Positions 35,827 through 45,500 of a stretch of 64,000 bases of DNA are shown piece after piece. Position 1 is the first letter of the stretch, and every line of letters starts with the position of its first letter. The translations under genes were made by a program, and so were the position numbers. The notes under the pieces are model-generated. The model was given only the letters and a program-made list of their open reading frames with translations, did no database searches and was not told where the DNA came from. This DNA comes from Bacillota bacterium (lineage in GTDB: Bacteria; Bacillota; Clostridia; Acetivibrionales; DSM-1351): NCBI GenBank assembly GCA_023436485.1, contig JAEZIU010000142.1:1-64000 (forward strand), written 5' to 3'.

Positions 35827-37599
35827 TTGATTAGTAATAAGGAGAGTATAAGTTTATTATGGGCAGATAAGTGTGAAGACAATTATTTTAATAAAGAGAA
35901 CACAAACATTATAAACGATTTAGACATTGAGAGAATCGCTTCGGAGATGAGTATTGATAATTACCATAAGTTAAGTATTGATGCATTGCTATCAAATTTT
36001 ACTTCTGATCCTTTAACTATACAATACCGTTTAGATATAATTGAAGATTTAGTAAACAATCCTGGTCTTGCGGACGGGATAAAAGGCTTAATACCAATGA
36101 TAGATGAATTGACTAGTATCATCGCACGAAATCAATTCGAAGAGATGAATTTGCTTCAGACAGTTAAAAGAATTTCTGAATTAGGTATATTTGTCCAATG
36201 TATCGACGAGTTGAAAAATCTGTTGTTAAACTTCAAGAGTAACATAACATCCGAGGGGCTGAAAGGGCTCCTTGATTTAATCGATGATATTACAAATGAG
36301 GAGTCTTTTCTTTCATTATGCACTGAACTTCCAAAGCTGCGACTTGGAGTAAGTAACATTTCCAGTGTTACAATCGGTATCAACCTTGATTCAATGCTTT
36401 ATCCAAAAGAAGCTGTCTTAGTATCATTAAATGACCAGCCATATAGGGAGCAAAGCTTTTTTGACCGTATTTCAGGTAAATTTACAAGCGAAGATAAGTT
36501 AACCGGTATCACCCCACTATATAAGATAAATAAAAATTCTAATTCGGACAGAATAATGTCGGATACATTAATGGCAGGAGACAAAAAATATGATTATTTC
36601 TTAAAGGCTTTAAACAACAATCTTGAAAGTCTTATAAAGTCAGTGGTTCGTCCTATGGTTCCGGTAGTAAACAAATATCTCAATACAAACACTAAATTCC
36701 TTACCAAGTTATTACCAGAGTTTTGCTACTTGCTGGGAGCGGTTAAACTAATAAGAAAACTAAAGTCTAGTGGATTATCGGTTTGCAAACCAAAAGTTGT
36801 TGAAATTGAAAGACGTATATGTACAGTTAAGAGCAGTTATAATGTTATTCTCGCTTTAAATACACATGATAGAAACCCTGAAGCAGATCTGGGAGGCACC
36901 GTAGTATCAAATGATATATCTTTTGGTGATCAAGGAAGGATATTTGTGCTAACCGGACCAAATCAGGGCGGTAAGACTACTTATATTCAATCTATAGGAT
37001 TGGTTCAGATTCTATTTCAGTTAGGCATTTTTGTTCCGGGAATACAGGCGGAAATAAGCCCGGTGGATAGTTTGTTTACACATTTTCCTGTAGAGGAGAG
37101 CTTTGATTCAAATATGGGACGTATGGCGGAAGAATGCAACAGGCTCAATCAAATATTCTGCCAGGCTACTAGATATAGTATGATACTGTTGAATGAGTCT
37201 TTTTCCAGTACCAGTTCTACTGAAGCACTTTTTATAACCAGGGAAGTGATATTAGGGCTAAAAGTACTTGGTACACGTGCTATTATTACAACACACATCC
37301 ATGAACTAGCAATGAACCTTGATATCATAAATTCATCAATACCCGGGGACAGCACTATAGTCAGTTTGGTTTCAAGAGTTGATAAAGAAAAGTCTAGTGA
37401 TGATTCAGCTAAGAGAACTTACAAGATAACCCAAGGACCACCTATTGGATTAAGCTATGCAAGAGATATTGCACTCAGACATGGTATCAGTATAGATAAA
37501 ATTATGAGCATATTACTGGAGCGCCACCAAATTAATCATTTGGTTGAAATGGATGACATAAATGCAGTTTATGACAAGATATATCACAAAAATTCTTAA
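35827..37599 (+). CDS. MutS-like ABC ATPase, first gene of the PKS/NRPS cluster
   Basis: A 590-aa MutS-family protein made of only the lever/core region (about 1-330) and the ATPase domain. It lacks the mismatch-binding and connector domains. Walker A is GPNQGGKTTY (K383), Walker B is ILLNESFSSTSSTEA, and the HIHEL switch motif is present. TTG start with GAGGGGAG upstream. It probably cannot recognise mismatches. Its position directly behind the strong promoter and ahead of the thioesterase suggests cotranscription with the cluster, but its role there is unknown. Self-protection against a DNA-active product is one possibility. Confidence 0.75.
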   Translation: MISNKESISLLWADKCEDNYFNKENTNIINDLDIERIASEMSIDNYHKLSIDALLSNFTSDPLTIQYRLDIIEDLVNNPGLADGIKGLIPMIDELTSIIARNQFEEMNLLQTVKRISELGIFVQCIDELKNLLLNFKSNITSEGLKGLLDLIDDITNEESFLSLCTELPKLRLGVSNISSVTIGINLDSMLYPKEAVLVSLNDQPYREQSFFDRISGKFTSEDKLTGITPLYKINKNSNSDRIMSDTLMAGDKKYDYFLKALNNNLESLIKSVVRPMVPVVNKYLNTNTKFLTKLLPEFCYLLGAVKLIRKLKSSGLSVCKPKVVEIERRICTVKSSYNVILALNTHDRNPEADLGGTVVSNDISFGDQGRIFVLTGPNQGGKTTYIQSIGLVQILFQLGIFVPGIQAEISPVDSLFTHFPVEESFDSNMGRMAEECNRLNQIFCQATRYSMILLNESFSSTSSTEALFITREVILGLKVLGTRAIITTHIHELAMNLDIINSSIPGDSTIVSLVSRVDKEKSSDDSAKRTYKITQGPPIGLSYARDIALRHGISIDKIMSILLERHQINHLVEMDDINAVYDKIYHKNS

Positions 37600-37735
37600 C
37601 AGAAAAGTATGCCCAAAAAAGAGTCATAAATTAGGCATTATTACTATTAATTTTCGCTGAATTTGTTATGCAAAACTAATGATCTTCAATAATAAGTAGA
37701 TTTGTATTAAAGTGTGAAATTATGGAGTTGAAGCA

Positions 37736-38470
37736 ATGAGAAAAATTAAGTTGTTTTGTTTACCCTACGCTGGAGGGACAGCATATTCTTATTTAAAATG
37801 GAAGGAAGGCCTTGCAGATTTTATTGAGTTGTGTCCCATCGAACTGGCCGGACGAGGTAAACGTTTTAATGAGCCTTTTTATGCAAATATAGACGACGTA
37901 GTAGATGATGTGTATAAGCAGATAAAAGACGACATCGGTAATACAACCTACGCTATTTTTGGACATAGTATGGGCAGCATTATCTTATATGAATTATATT
38001 TTAAAATAATGGAACTAAATTATAACCTGCCCATACATTTATTCATATCAGGAAGAAAGGCTCCTGATATATATAATAATAATGAAATAACATATAATCT
38101 CCCCCAAGATAAATTTATTGAAAAGATACTTAAATATGGGGGGACCCCAAAAGGTGTGTTAGATAATAAGGAATTAGCAGATTTATTTATCCCTTTGCTA
38201 AGGGCCGATTTTAAAATTGTTGAGACATACAAATATATTCGAAAAGATAGAACACTTAATGCTAATGTAACAGTAATGTATGGAGAAGAAGACGGCTTTA
38301 CTTATGGTGATATTGATTCCTGGACAAAACATGTAAGTGGAAAGTACAGAGTTCATACATTTGAAGGAGGCCACTTTTTTATTTACGGTGACATGTATAA
38401 TGTTACAAAAGTAATAAATGAAACATTACGCGAAGAGCTGGATAACAAATTAAAAATTAATAATTCTTGA
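37736..38470 (+). CDS. Type II thioesterase
   Basis: A 244-aa alpha/beta hydrolase of the editing thioesterase class, which frees stalled or wrong acyl groups from PKS/NRPS carrier domains. GHSMGS holds nucleophile S78. The Asp is in MYGEEDGFT and the catalytic His is H213 in EGGHFFIYGD. The N-terminus LFCLPYAGGTAYSY is diagnostic for the class. ATG follows GGAG. It is located 136 bp after the MutS-like gene and 189 bp before the FAAL gene, which leaves room for another promoter, though none was clear. Confidence 0.92.
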   Translation: MRKIKLFCLPYAGGTAYSYLKWKEGLADFIELCPIELAGRGKRFNEPFYANIDDVVDDVYKQIKDDIGNTTYAIFGHSMGSIILYELYFKIMELNYNLPIHLFISGRKAPDIYNNNEITYNLPQDKFIEKILKYGGTPKGVLDNKELADLFIPLLRADFKIVETYKYIRKDRTLNANVTVMYGEEDGFTYGDIDSWTKHVSGKYRVHTFEGGHFFIYGDMYNVTKVINETLREELDNKLKINNS

Positions 38471-38659
38471 GTCTTTTGCGGGTATATGCCGTTAAAGGGA
38501 ATCCTTACAAACATCAGTACAGCCTTAATAATTGAATAAGCCAAAGGAACTTTAAACAATTTGAAAAAAAGTATATGAAGACGGTAATTAATTTGTGTAT
38601 GTAATTGTAGTTCATATGTTTAGGTTATGTAAATTTTTTCGTTGATTAGGGGGAAGAGA

Positions 38660-41236
38660 ATGACTAGATTTACTGATTTGGTTCAAGCTATACAAACAAG
38701 GAGCAATGATAACAATAAAGGTGTGACATTCATATCAAGTGATGCTGAAGAAATTTTCGTAACGTATAAAGAACTTTATGAAAAAGCTGTAGGTATTTTA
38801 GGTTACCTCAATTTAAGAGGCCTAAAGGCCGGCGACGAACTTATTCTTCAAATTGATGATAACAAAGATTATATTTTTATGTTTTGGGCATGTCTTCTTG
38901 GGAAAATAATACCCGTTCCCGTTACTGTAGGCAACAATGAAGAACACAGACGGAAGCTTTTCAGGATAATCGATATTTTATGTAACCCGTATATTGTAAC
39001 AACTAAAAAAACATTCAATGCTTTGGAAAGCTTTGCACAACAGAACGAGTTGAGTGAGAGTATGCTTTCAATTAAGAACAAAGCTTTATTCACCGATGAA
39101 TTGCAAAGTATAGCGTCCGGAAATGTTCTCAGACCTCAAGAAAACGATATAGCTTTTATACAGTTTTCATCCGGGTCAACCGGTGACCCCAAGGGTGTTG
39201 TGCTTACACATAGTAATTTGTTATCAAATATCTACGCTTCTATCAGATGTTCCGGCACAGGGCCGGAAGATTCTATGTTATCGTGGATGCCACTTACTCA
39301 CGATATGGGCATGATAGGTTTTCATCTGCTACCTTTGGTTGCAGGAATTAATCAATATATTATACCTACATCTCTATTCATTAGGCGTCCTTCACTTTGG
39401 CTGAAAAAGTCCTATGAGCATAAAATTAATATACTTTCATCTCCTAATTTCGGATACAGATATTTGCTCTCATTTTATAAACCTGATAATTTTAAGGATT
39501 GGGACTTATCTCATATAAAAATCATATATAACGGGGCAGAGCCTATATCTGCAGAATTATGCAGAGAATTTCTTGAGAAAATGAACGAACACGGACTTCA
39601 GAAAACAGCTATTTTCCCAGTGTATGGTCTTGCTGAAGCATCGGTGGCTGCTACATTTTCGATACCCGGTGAAGAATTCATTGAAGTAAACATCGACCGC
39701 AGATATCTAAATATTGGTGACAAAATTATTAAAGCAGATAAAAGTGATATTAACTGTGTAACATTAGTAAGTGTCGGTTTCCCTGTGGATGATTGCAATT
39801 TAAGGATTTGTGACGAGGAAGACAATGTGCTTCAAGAGTGCAGCGTAGGACAGATTCAAATCAAGGGGAAAAATGTTACTGCCGGATACTACAGAAATCA
39901 AGTAGCTACCGATAATGCATTAACAAGGGATGGATGGTTGAAAACAGGTGACTTAGGCTTTTTGAATGACGGACGCCTGGTGGTAACAGGAAGAATAAAG
40001 GACATAATTTTTATAAATGGACAGAATTATTATCCTCATGATATAGAAAGAATAGCAGAAAAGGTAGAAGGGGTAGAATTCGGAGGAGTAGCTGCATGCG
40101 GCATTTACAATGAAGAGCAGCAAAAAGAAGATGTAGTTATTTTTACAGTGTTTAAGGGGAAAAATGAAGATTTTGTTGAAATTTTATTAAATGTTAAGAA
40201 GTTGATAGGCAGACAGATAGGTATAGAAGTGAGAAATGTTATACCTATAAGAAAATTACCAAAGACTACCAGTGGAAAAATTCAAAGATATAAGCTTTCA
40301 AAAGAATATACAGATGGGTGCTTCGAAGCTGTCATAAGCCAGTTGAAACAGCTTGTAGATAAAGCTATTAAAGATGTAAAGGTAGATGTGCCTGTAAATG
40401 AAATTGAAGAAAATCTGATTAAAATATGGTCTGGTGTATTAAAGTTGGAAAGCATAGGTGTCAATGACAACTTTTTTGAAATCGGGGGGAACTCTTCTCT
40501 GATGGTTCAAATGCTATCACAAATCGAAGCTGATTATCCCGGTGCGATAAACGTTACAGATCCGTTCGAAACTCCTACAGTAAGAGGGTTGGCTCAGCAT
40601 ATATATAAAACTGTATTTAAGCAAGAGTCAACATCGTCTATAAAAACGTTGGAGCTTCCGGAAAGATTCTTTGTTAACACAGCAGAAAACTATCCGCGGA
40701 ATGCACAGCAGGAATTCAGCTTCACTTTAAACGAAGAGTCTTGTTACAAAATGAGAAATATATGTGAAAGAGAAGGTGTTCAAACAGAGGATATATTGCT
40801 ATTGTTGTACGCTTTTGCCATATCTCAGGTTTCAGGAGTCCGATTGCTGGATATCCAATCTTTGCTTAATAAAAATCAGGTCATAAATAATGTCAGAGTT
40901 GACTTTACAAATTCTTTCGAACTTTCCGATTTGCTCAGAGAGGTAAATCGGGCACGAAGCGATAGTTCCGTCAGCGGTGTGAAATTTGAAGATATGGTAC
41001 AAGCTTGTATAAATAAAACCCAGCATTCAATATTCCCTCTAATATATTCTAAGAGTAGTCTTAAGGCAAATGTTGATTTAATGGAAGTGTTTGATATGGT
41101 TGTCAGGATAGAAGATTACGAAGATTCTATCAACGTCTTTTGCGAGTACAACGCTATGAGGTTGAAAAAAGAAGGAATTGAGCAAATAGTAAACCAGTAT
41201 ATACATATAATTAATTCATTAATTAACAAGTATTAA
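38660..41236 (+). CDS. Fatty acyl-AMP ligase (FAAL)-ACP loading protein with C-terminal half condensation domain
   Basis: An 858-aa loading protein. Residues about 1-570 form an acyl-AMP ligase with FSSGSTGDPKGVVLTH and INGQNYYPHDIE, typical of FAALs that activate free fatty acids and pass them to a carrier. Carrier domain at about 575-650 with DNFFEIGGNSS, attachment S612. The last 190 residues look like the C-terminal half of a condensation domain and have no HHxxxDG, so this part may be only structural or a docking element. ATG 38660 follows AGGGGG. It predicts a fatty acid starter unit for the pathway. Confidence 0.88.
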   Translation: MTRFTDLVQAIQTRSNDNNKGVTFISSDAEEIFVTYKELYEKAVGILGYLNLRGLKAGDELILQIDDNKDYIFMFWACLLGKIIPVPVTVGNNEEHRRKLFRIIDILCNPYIVTTKKTFNALESFAQQNELSESMLSIKNKALFTDELQSIASGNVLRPQENDIAFIQFSSGSTGDPKGVVLTHSNLLSNIYASIRCSGTGPEDSMLSWMPLTHDMGMIGFHLLPLVAGINQYIIPTSLFIRRPSLWLKKSYEHKINILSSPNFGYRYLLSFYKPDNFKDWDLSHIKIIYNGAEPISAELCREFLEKMNEHGLQKTAIFPVYGLAEASVAATFSIPGEEFIEVNIDRRYLNIGDKIIKADKSDINCVTLVSVGFPVDDCNLRICDEEDNVLQECSVGQIQIKGKNVTAGYYRNQVATDNALTRDGWLKTGDLGFLNDGRLVVTGRIKDIIFINGQNYYPHDIERIAEKVEGVEFGGVAACGIYNEEQQKEDVVIFTVFKGKNEDFVEILLNVKKLIGRQIGIEVRNVIPIRKLPKTTSGKIQRYKLSKEYTDGCFEAVISQLKQLVDKAIKDVKVDVPVNEIEENLIKIWSGVLKLESIGVNDNFFEIGGNSSLMVQMLSQIEADYPGAINVTDPFETPTVRGLAQHIYKTVFKQESTSSIKTLELPERFFVNTAENYPRNAQQEFSFTLNEESCYKMRNICEREGVQTEDILLLLYAFAISQVSGVRLLDIQSLLNKNQVINNVRVDFTNSFELSDLLREVNRARSDSSVSGVKFEDMVQACINKTQHSIFPLIYSKSSLKANVDLMEVFDMVVRIEDYEDSINVFCEYNAMRLKKEGIEQIVNQYIHIINSLINKY

Positions 41237-41252
41237 TTAAGGAGAATAAAAT

Positions 41253-42521
41253 ATGATTAAGACAGCAATATTATTTCCGGGTCAAGGTTCACAATGTGTT
41301 GGTATGGGATCCACCTTGTACCAGAGGTCAAGCATCGCAAGACAGACATTTGAGGAAGCGAACGATGTACTTGGCTTTGATATTAAAGGGTTATGCTTCG
41401 AGGGGAACATAGAGGAACTGACAGAGACACAAAATGCACAGCCGGCTATTCTTACTGTCAGCATTGCCGCTTTTCGTACATATATGCAGGAAATTGGGCT
41501 TGAACCAGCTTATCTTGCCGGACATAGCCTGGGTGAGATATCAGCGTTGGTGGCAAGTGATGCCATCAGTTTTTCTGACGGTTTAAAAATTATCAGAAAA
41601 AGAGGATATTTAATGAAGGAAGCAGGAGTTAAAGCTCCCGGCACTATGGCTGCAGTAAGTGGTGTGTCGCAGGAGGCACTCCAGGAAATATGCAGGAAGG
41701 CATCGCAGGATGGAAAAATTGTTGTTTTATCTAATATTAATTCAAAAGATCAGATAGTTATTTCCGGACATAAAGAGACTGTAGAAAAAACTTGTGACTT
41801 GTTGGTGAGTGAAGGGGGAACTGCTACTTTTTTAAAGGTTAGTGCTGCTTTTCACAGCCCTCTTATGAATCAGGCATCTTCCGATTTTAGTGAAGAACTT
41901 GTGAAATATAACTACAACCCGATGAAGAGAACTGTTATTTCCAACGTAACTGCACTTCCGTACGAGTCAGAAAGAGAAATTATAAGTAAGCTTAAACTTC
42001 AGATTATAAGTCCCGTTATGTGGAAACAGTCCATGGAATATTTACGTGACAAAGGTGTAGAAGTTGCTGTGGAGATGCAGCCCAAAACTATATTGAAAAA
42101 CTTAATGAGAAAAAATGCTCCCGAGATTAAGACATATTCATTTGACAGAAACGATGATGTGCAGTCCCTTAAGGAATTTATTCTACTTAAGAATAAAGAA
42201 AAAAATAATAAAACAAGCAATAAATCTACTGTTGTCGAGAGGTGCCTTTCAATCGCAGTTTGTACAAGGAATCAGAACTGGGATGACGAGGAGTACACAG
42301 CCGGGGTAATTGTTCCATATAAACAGATTCAGTCAATGAAAGAGAAGATTGAGAGTGAGAATAGAGAGCCAACCTATGATGAAATGATGAGTGCTTTAAA
42401 CATGCTGAAATCTGTTTTCAAGACAAAGAAAGTTCCTTCAATTGAGCAAACGGAAAGGTTTGAACAGATTTTCAAAGAAACGGGAACGGCAGAATTGTTT
42501 TTTGATTTCAGTATTCTTTAG
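41253..42521 (+). CDS. Discrete malonyl-CoA:ACP acyltransferase (trans-AT)
   Basis: A 422-aa protein. Residues 1-285 are a FabD-like acyltransferase: PGQGSQ, GHSLGE with S92, and H201 in AAFHSPLM. It should charge the AT-less modules that follow in trans. The C-terminal 130 residues (from NNKTSNKS) are not part of FabD; they contain a helical YDEMMSALNMLKSVF segment and may dock on the megasynthases. It has a good AAGGAG site and follows the FAAL gene by 16 bp. There is no enoylreductase fusion. Confidence 0.92.
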   Translation: MIKTAILFPGQGSQCVGMGSTLYQRSSIARQTFEEANDVLGFDIKGLCFEGNIEELTETQNAQPAILTVSIAAFRTYMQEIGLEPAYLAGHSLGEISALVASDAISFSDGLKIIRKRGYLMKEAGVKAPGTMAAVSGVSQEALQEICRKASQDGKIVVLSNINSKDQIVISGHKETVEKTCDLLVSEGGTATFLKVSAAFHSPLMNQASSDFSEELVKYNYNPMKRTVISNVTALPYESEREIISKLKLQIISPVMWKQSMEYLRDKGVEVAVEMQPKTILKNLMRKNAPEIKTYSFDRNDDVQSLKEFILLKNKEKNNKTSNKSTVVERCLSIAVCTRNQNWDDEEYTAGVIVPYKQIQSMKEKIESENREPTYDEMMSALNMLKSVFKTKKVPSIEQTERFEQIFKETGTAELFFDFSIL

Positions 42522-42561
42522 TCTATAGATTTTTAATTAGAAAATTTATAAAGGTGGTATT

Positions 42562-45500
42562 ATGGGAGTTAATCTTTCAGAATTGAGTTCCTTTGATTTA
42601 GATAAAGTAAATAACGAAATCGAGCAAAAGAGTCTAACATATGATGACTCGATAGGTACAGACATAGCAATTATCGGTATTTCAGCAAATCTTCCTGAAG
42701 CAAATGATGTAAGCGAATACTGGAATAACTTAAGAGACGGAAAAGATAATATAATTGAGTTTCCGGAAGCTCGTCAGGTTGACATAGAAAAATATCTGAA
42801 TTCATTAGGCAGTGATACCGGGGACGTAGAATTTTTTCAAGCTGCATTTCTCAATGAGATAGATAAATTTGACTATAGATTCTTTAGGCTTACTCCAAGT
42901 GAAGCTAGCCTGATGAGTCCGGTCCAAAGGCTTTTTCTTGAAACCACCTATAAGACTATAGAGGATGCGGGGTACGGTGGAAGCAAGATTATCGGAAGTA
43001 AGACAGGGGTGTTTGTGGGTTGTATTGGTGATGCTGAAGAAGATACTTATGCAGACATATTATCACAGAGTGATAGTGCCCAGAATCCCAGCGCTTTCAC
43101 CGGAAATCTGACATCAATGATTCCCAGCAGGATTTCTTATTTCCTTGATTTAAAAGGGCCTAGCATGGTTGTAGATACAGCATGTTCATCTTCGCTTGTT
43201 GCGATACATCTGGCATGCCAGGCAATAAGAAACGGAGAATGTGATATGGCCTTAGCCGGAGGCATAAAGCTTTTCCTGGTTCCGGTAAAAAATAGAATTA
43301 AGCTTGCAATTAATTCGTCCAACTATCGTTCAAAGGCTTTTGACGATAGTTCTGACGGTATAGGTGTAGGAGAAGGTTCGGCAGCAGTAATGCTGAAACC
43401 TCTAAGCAAAGCTTTAAGGGACAGAGACAACATATATGCGGTAATAAAGGGGAGTGCCATAAACCAGGATGGGAATTCGATAGGTATTACTGCTCCCAAT
43501 GTGGCAGAACAAGCAAATGTTATAGCAAAGGCTTGGAAAAATGCAAGAATAAATCCTGAGACTATATCTTACATAGAGGCCCATGGAACAGGAACCAATA
43601 TAGGGGACCCTATTGAAATTGAAGGAATAAAAAGGGCATTTTCACGTTTTACAAAGAAGAAACAATTTTGTGCTATCGGTTCAGTTAAAACCAATATCGG
43701 ACATTTGAATGAAGCTGCAGGTATCGCCGGGTTAATTAAGCTTGTTTTATGCTTAAAGTATGGTGAAATCCCACCGAGTATTCATTTTAACCTGCCTAAC
43801 AGGAAGATTGATTTTGAAGAATCACCTGTTTATGTAAATGACAGATTAGCAAAATGGGATGCAAATGGGGAACTCAGAAGGGGTGGGATAAGCTCGTTTG
43901 GTTTTAGCGGAACCAACTGTCACGTGGTTCTGGAAGAAGCCCCTGCAATCAGACATGCTAATGAAGTAAAAAGTTCAGGATTGTTTGCGATGACCATTTC
44001 TGCTAAATCTGAAGGGGCTTTGGACAAGCTCCTTGCTGCTTACAATAGCTTTTTGGACAAAAATCCCAACATAGATATCAGAGATTTATGCTACACGGCC
44101 AGTTTAGGAAGAGAACACCATAATCACCGTGTTGCTATAATTGCACAGGATTTGTTATCGTTGAAAGAATCAATAAGTGAGCTTTGCAGTAACGGTGTTA
44201 GCAAATCAAACTATGGAAATGTTTTTTTCAATACCTTCAAAGTTATACGTGGTGTGAGAAGCACTGAATCGGATGTGGGTCTAACTGAAGAAAAACTGGA
44301 AGGTATGAATAGACTTGCACATTTTAAACTTGAGGAATTTGTCAGAACCAATAAATCCGATAAGGCATTATTAAGTGAAATTTGCAGTTTATACTCAAGC
44401 GGAGCAGATATTGATTGGAGCTTTTTATATGAAAAAGAACGTCCTCGAACAATAAGTCTGCCTACATATGTTTTTGACAAGGAGCGGTGCTGGTGCGAGA
44501 TACAGGAGGTTGCTGCTCAGAACGGCAAATATGATAGTCAAAAAAGCTTCTATAACATTGTATGGAAACAAAAGCCTCTGTTGAATGAGGAAAAGGGTGA
44601 TGCCCCACAAACTATAGTAATTCTGAGGAGTTCTGAAAACAGTTACACAAATTTTGAGGATAAGCTTAGAAATAGTTCTGCCAGAATAGTTTCGGTAACA
44701 TTAGGGGACAGTTTCAAACAGATAAATAACAACAAATACATTACAGATATATCGGAAAATAGCTTTAACCTTTTATTTGACAAGATAAAAGAGTCAAAAT
44801 CTATACAAATAGTGCATTTATTGGCTGCTGAAATAAATGAGGGTGCGAAAACCACAGATGAATTACAGAGAAATCTGGAGCATGGATTATATAGCCTTTT
44901 CTATATTGCAAAAGCATTTAAAGGTTATGAAAGTATTGATAGCACTAGTATTCTTATAGCTGCCGGGAATATAAACAAAATTGTTGACAATGACAATATA
45001 ATTATTCCGGAAAATGCAACCATTTCAGGATTGGCTAAAGTCATAAACCGTGAGTTTACCAATATCTCTTGTAGGCTAATAGATATTGATGCCGGGTTTA
45101 GTGAGGATGATTTGGTTGGTGAACTTCATTTAAGGAGTGGTGAACAGCAGGTTGCCTATAGAAAAGGTAACAGGTATGCTGAAAGCTTCACACAGTTTGA
45201 TACTGAAAATTCCGGCAACTCAGAAGTAAAAGTACGGGAGAATGGAGTTTATTTAATAACCGGTGGAATCAGAGGAATAGGTTATGAAGTTGCCAAATAC
45301 CTGGTGAATGAAGCCAAGGTTAATATTATTTTGGTTAATCGTTCGAAAATACCCCAACGTGACACATGGGATACTATTTCGGCTAACAACGAAAATAAGA
45401 AGCTTTTGGAGAAGATATCAGCTATTAAGAGTCTTGAAAAAACAGGTTCAACTGTTGAATACTACAGTGCGGATGTTTCCGACGAGATTCATGTACGAAA

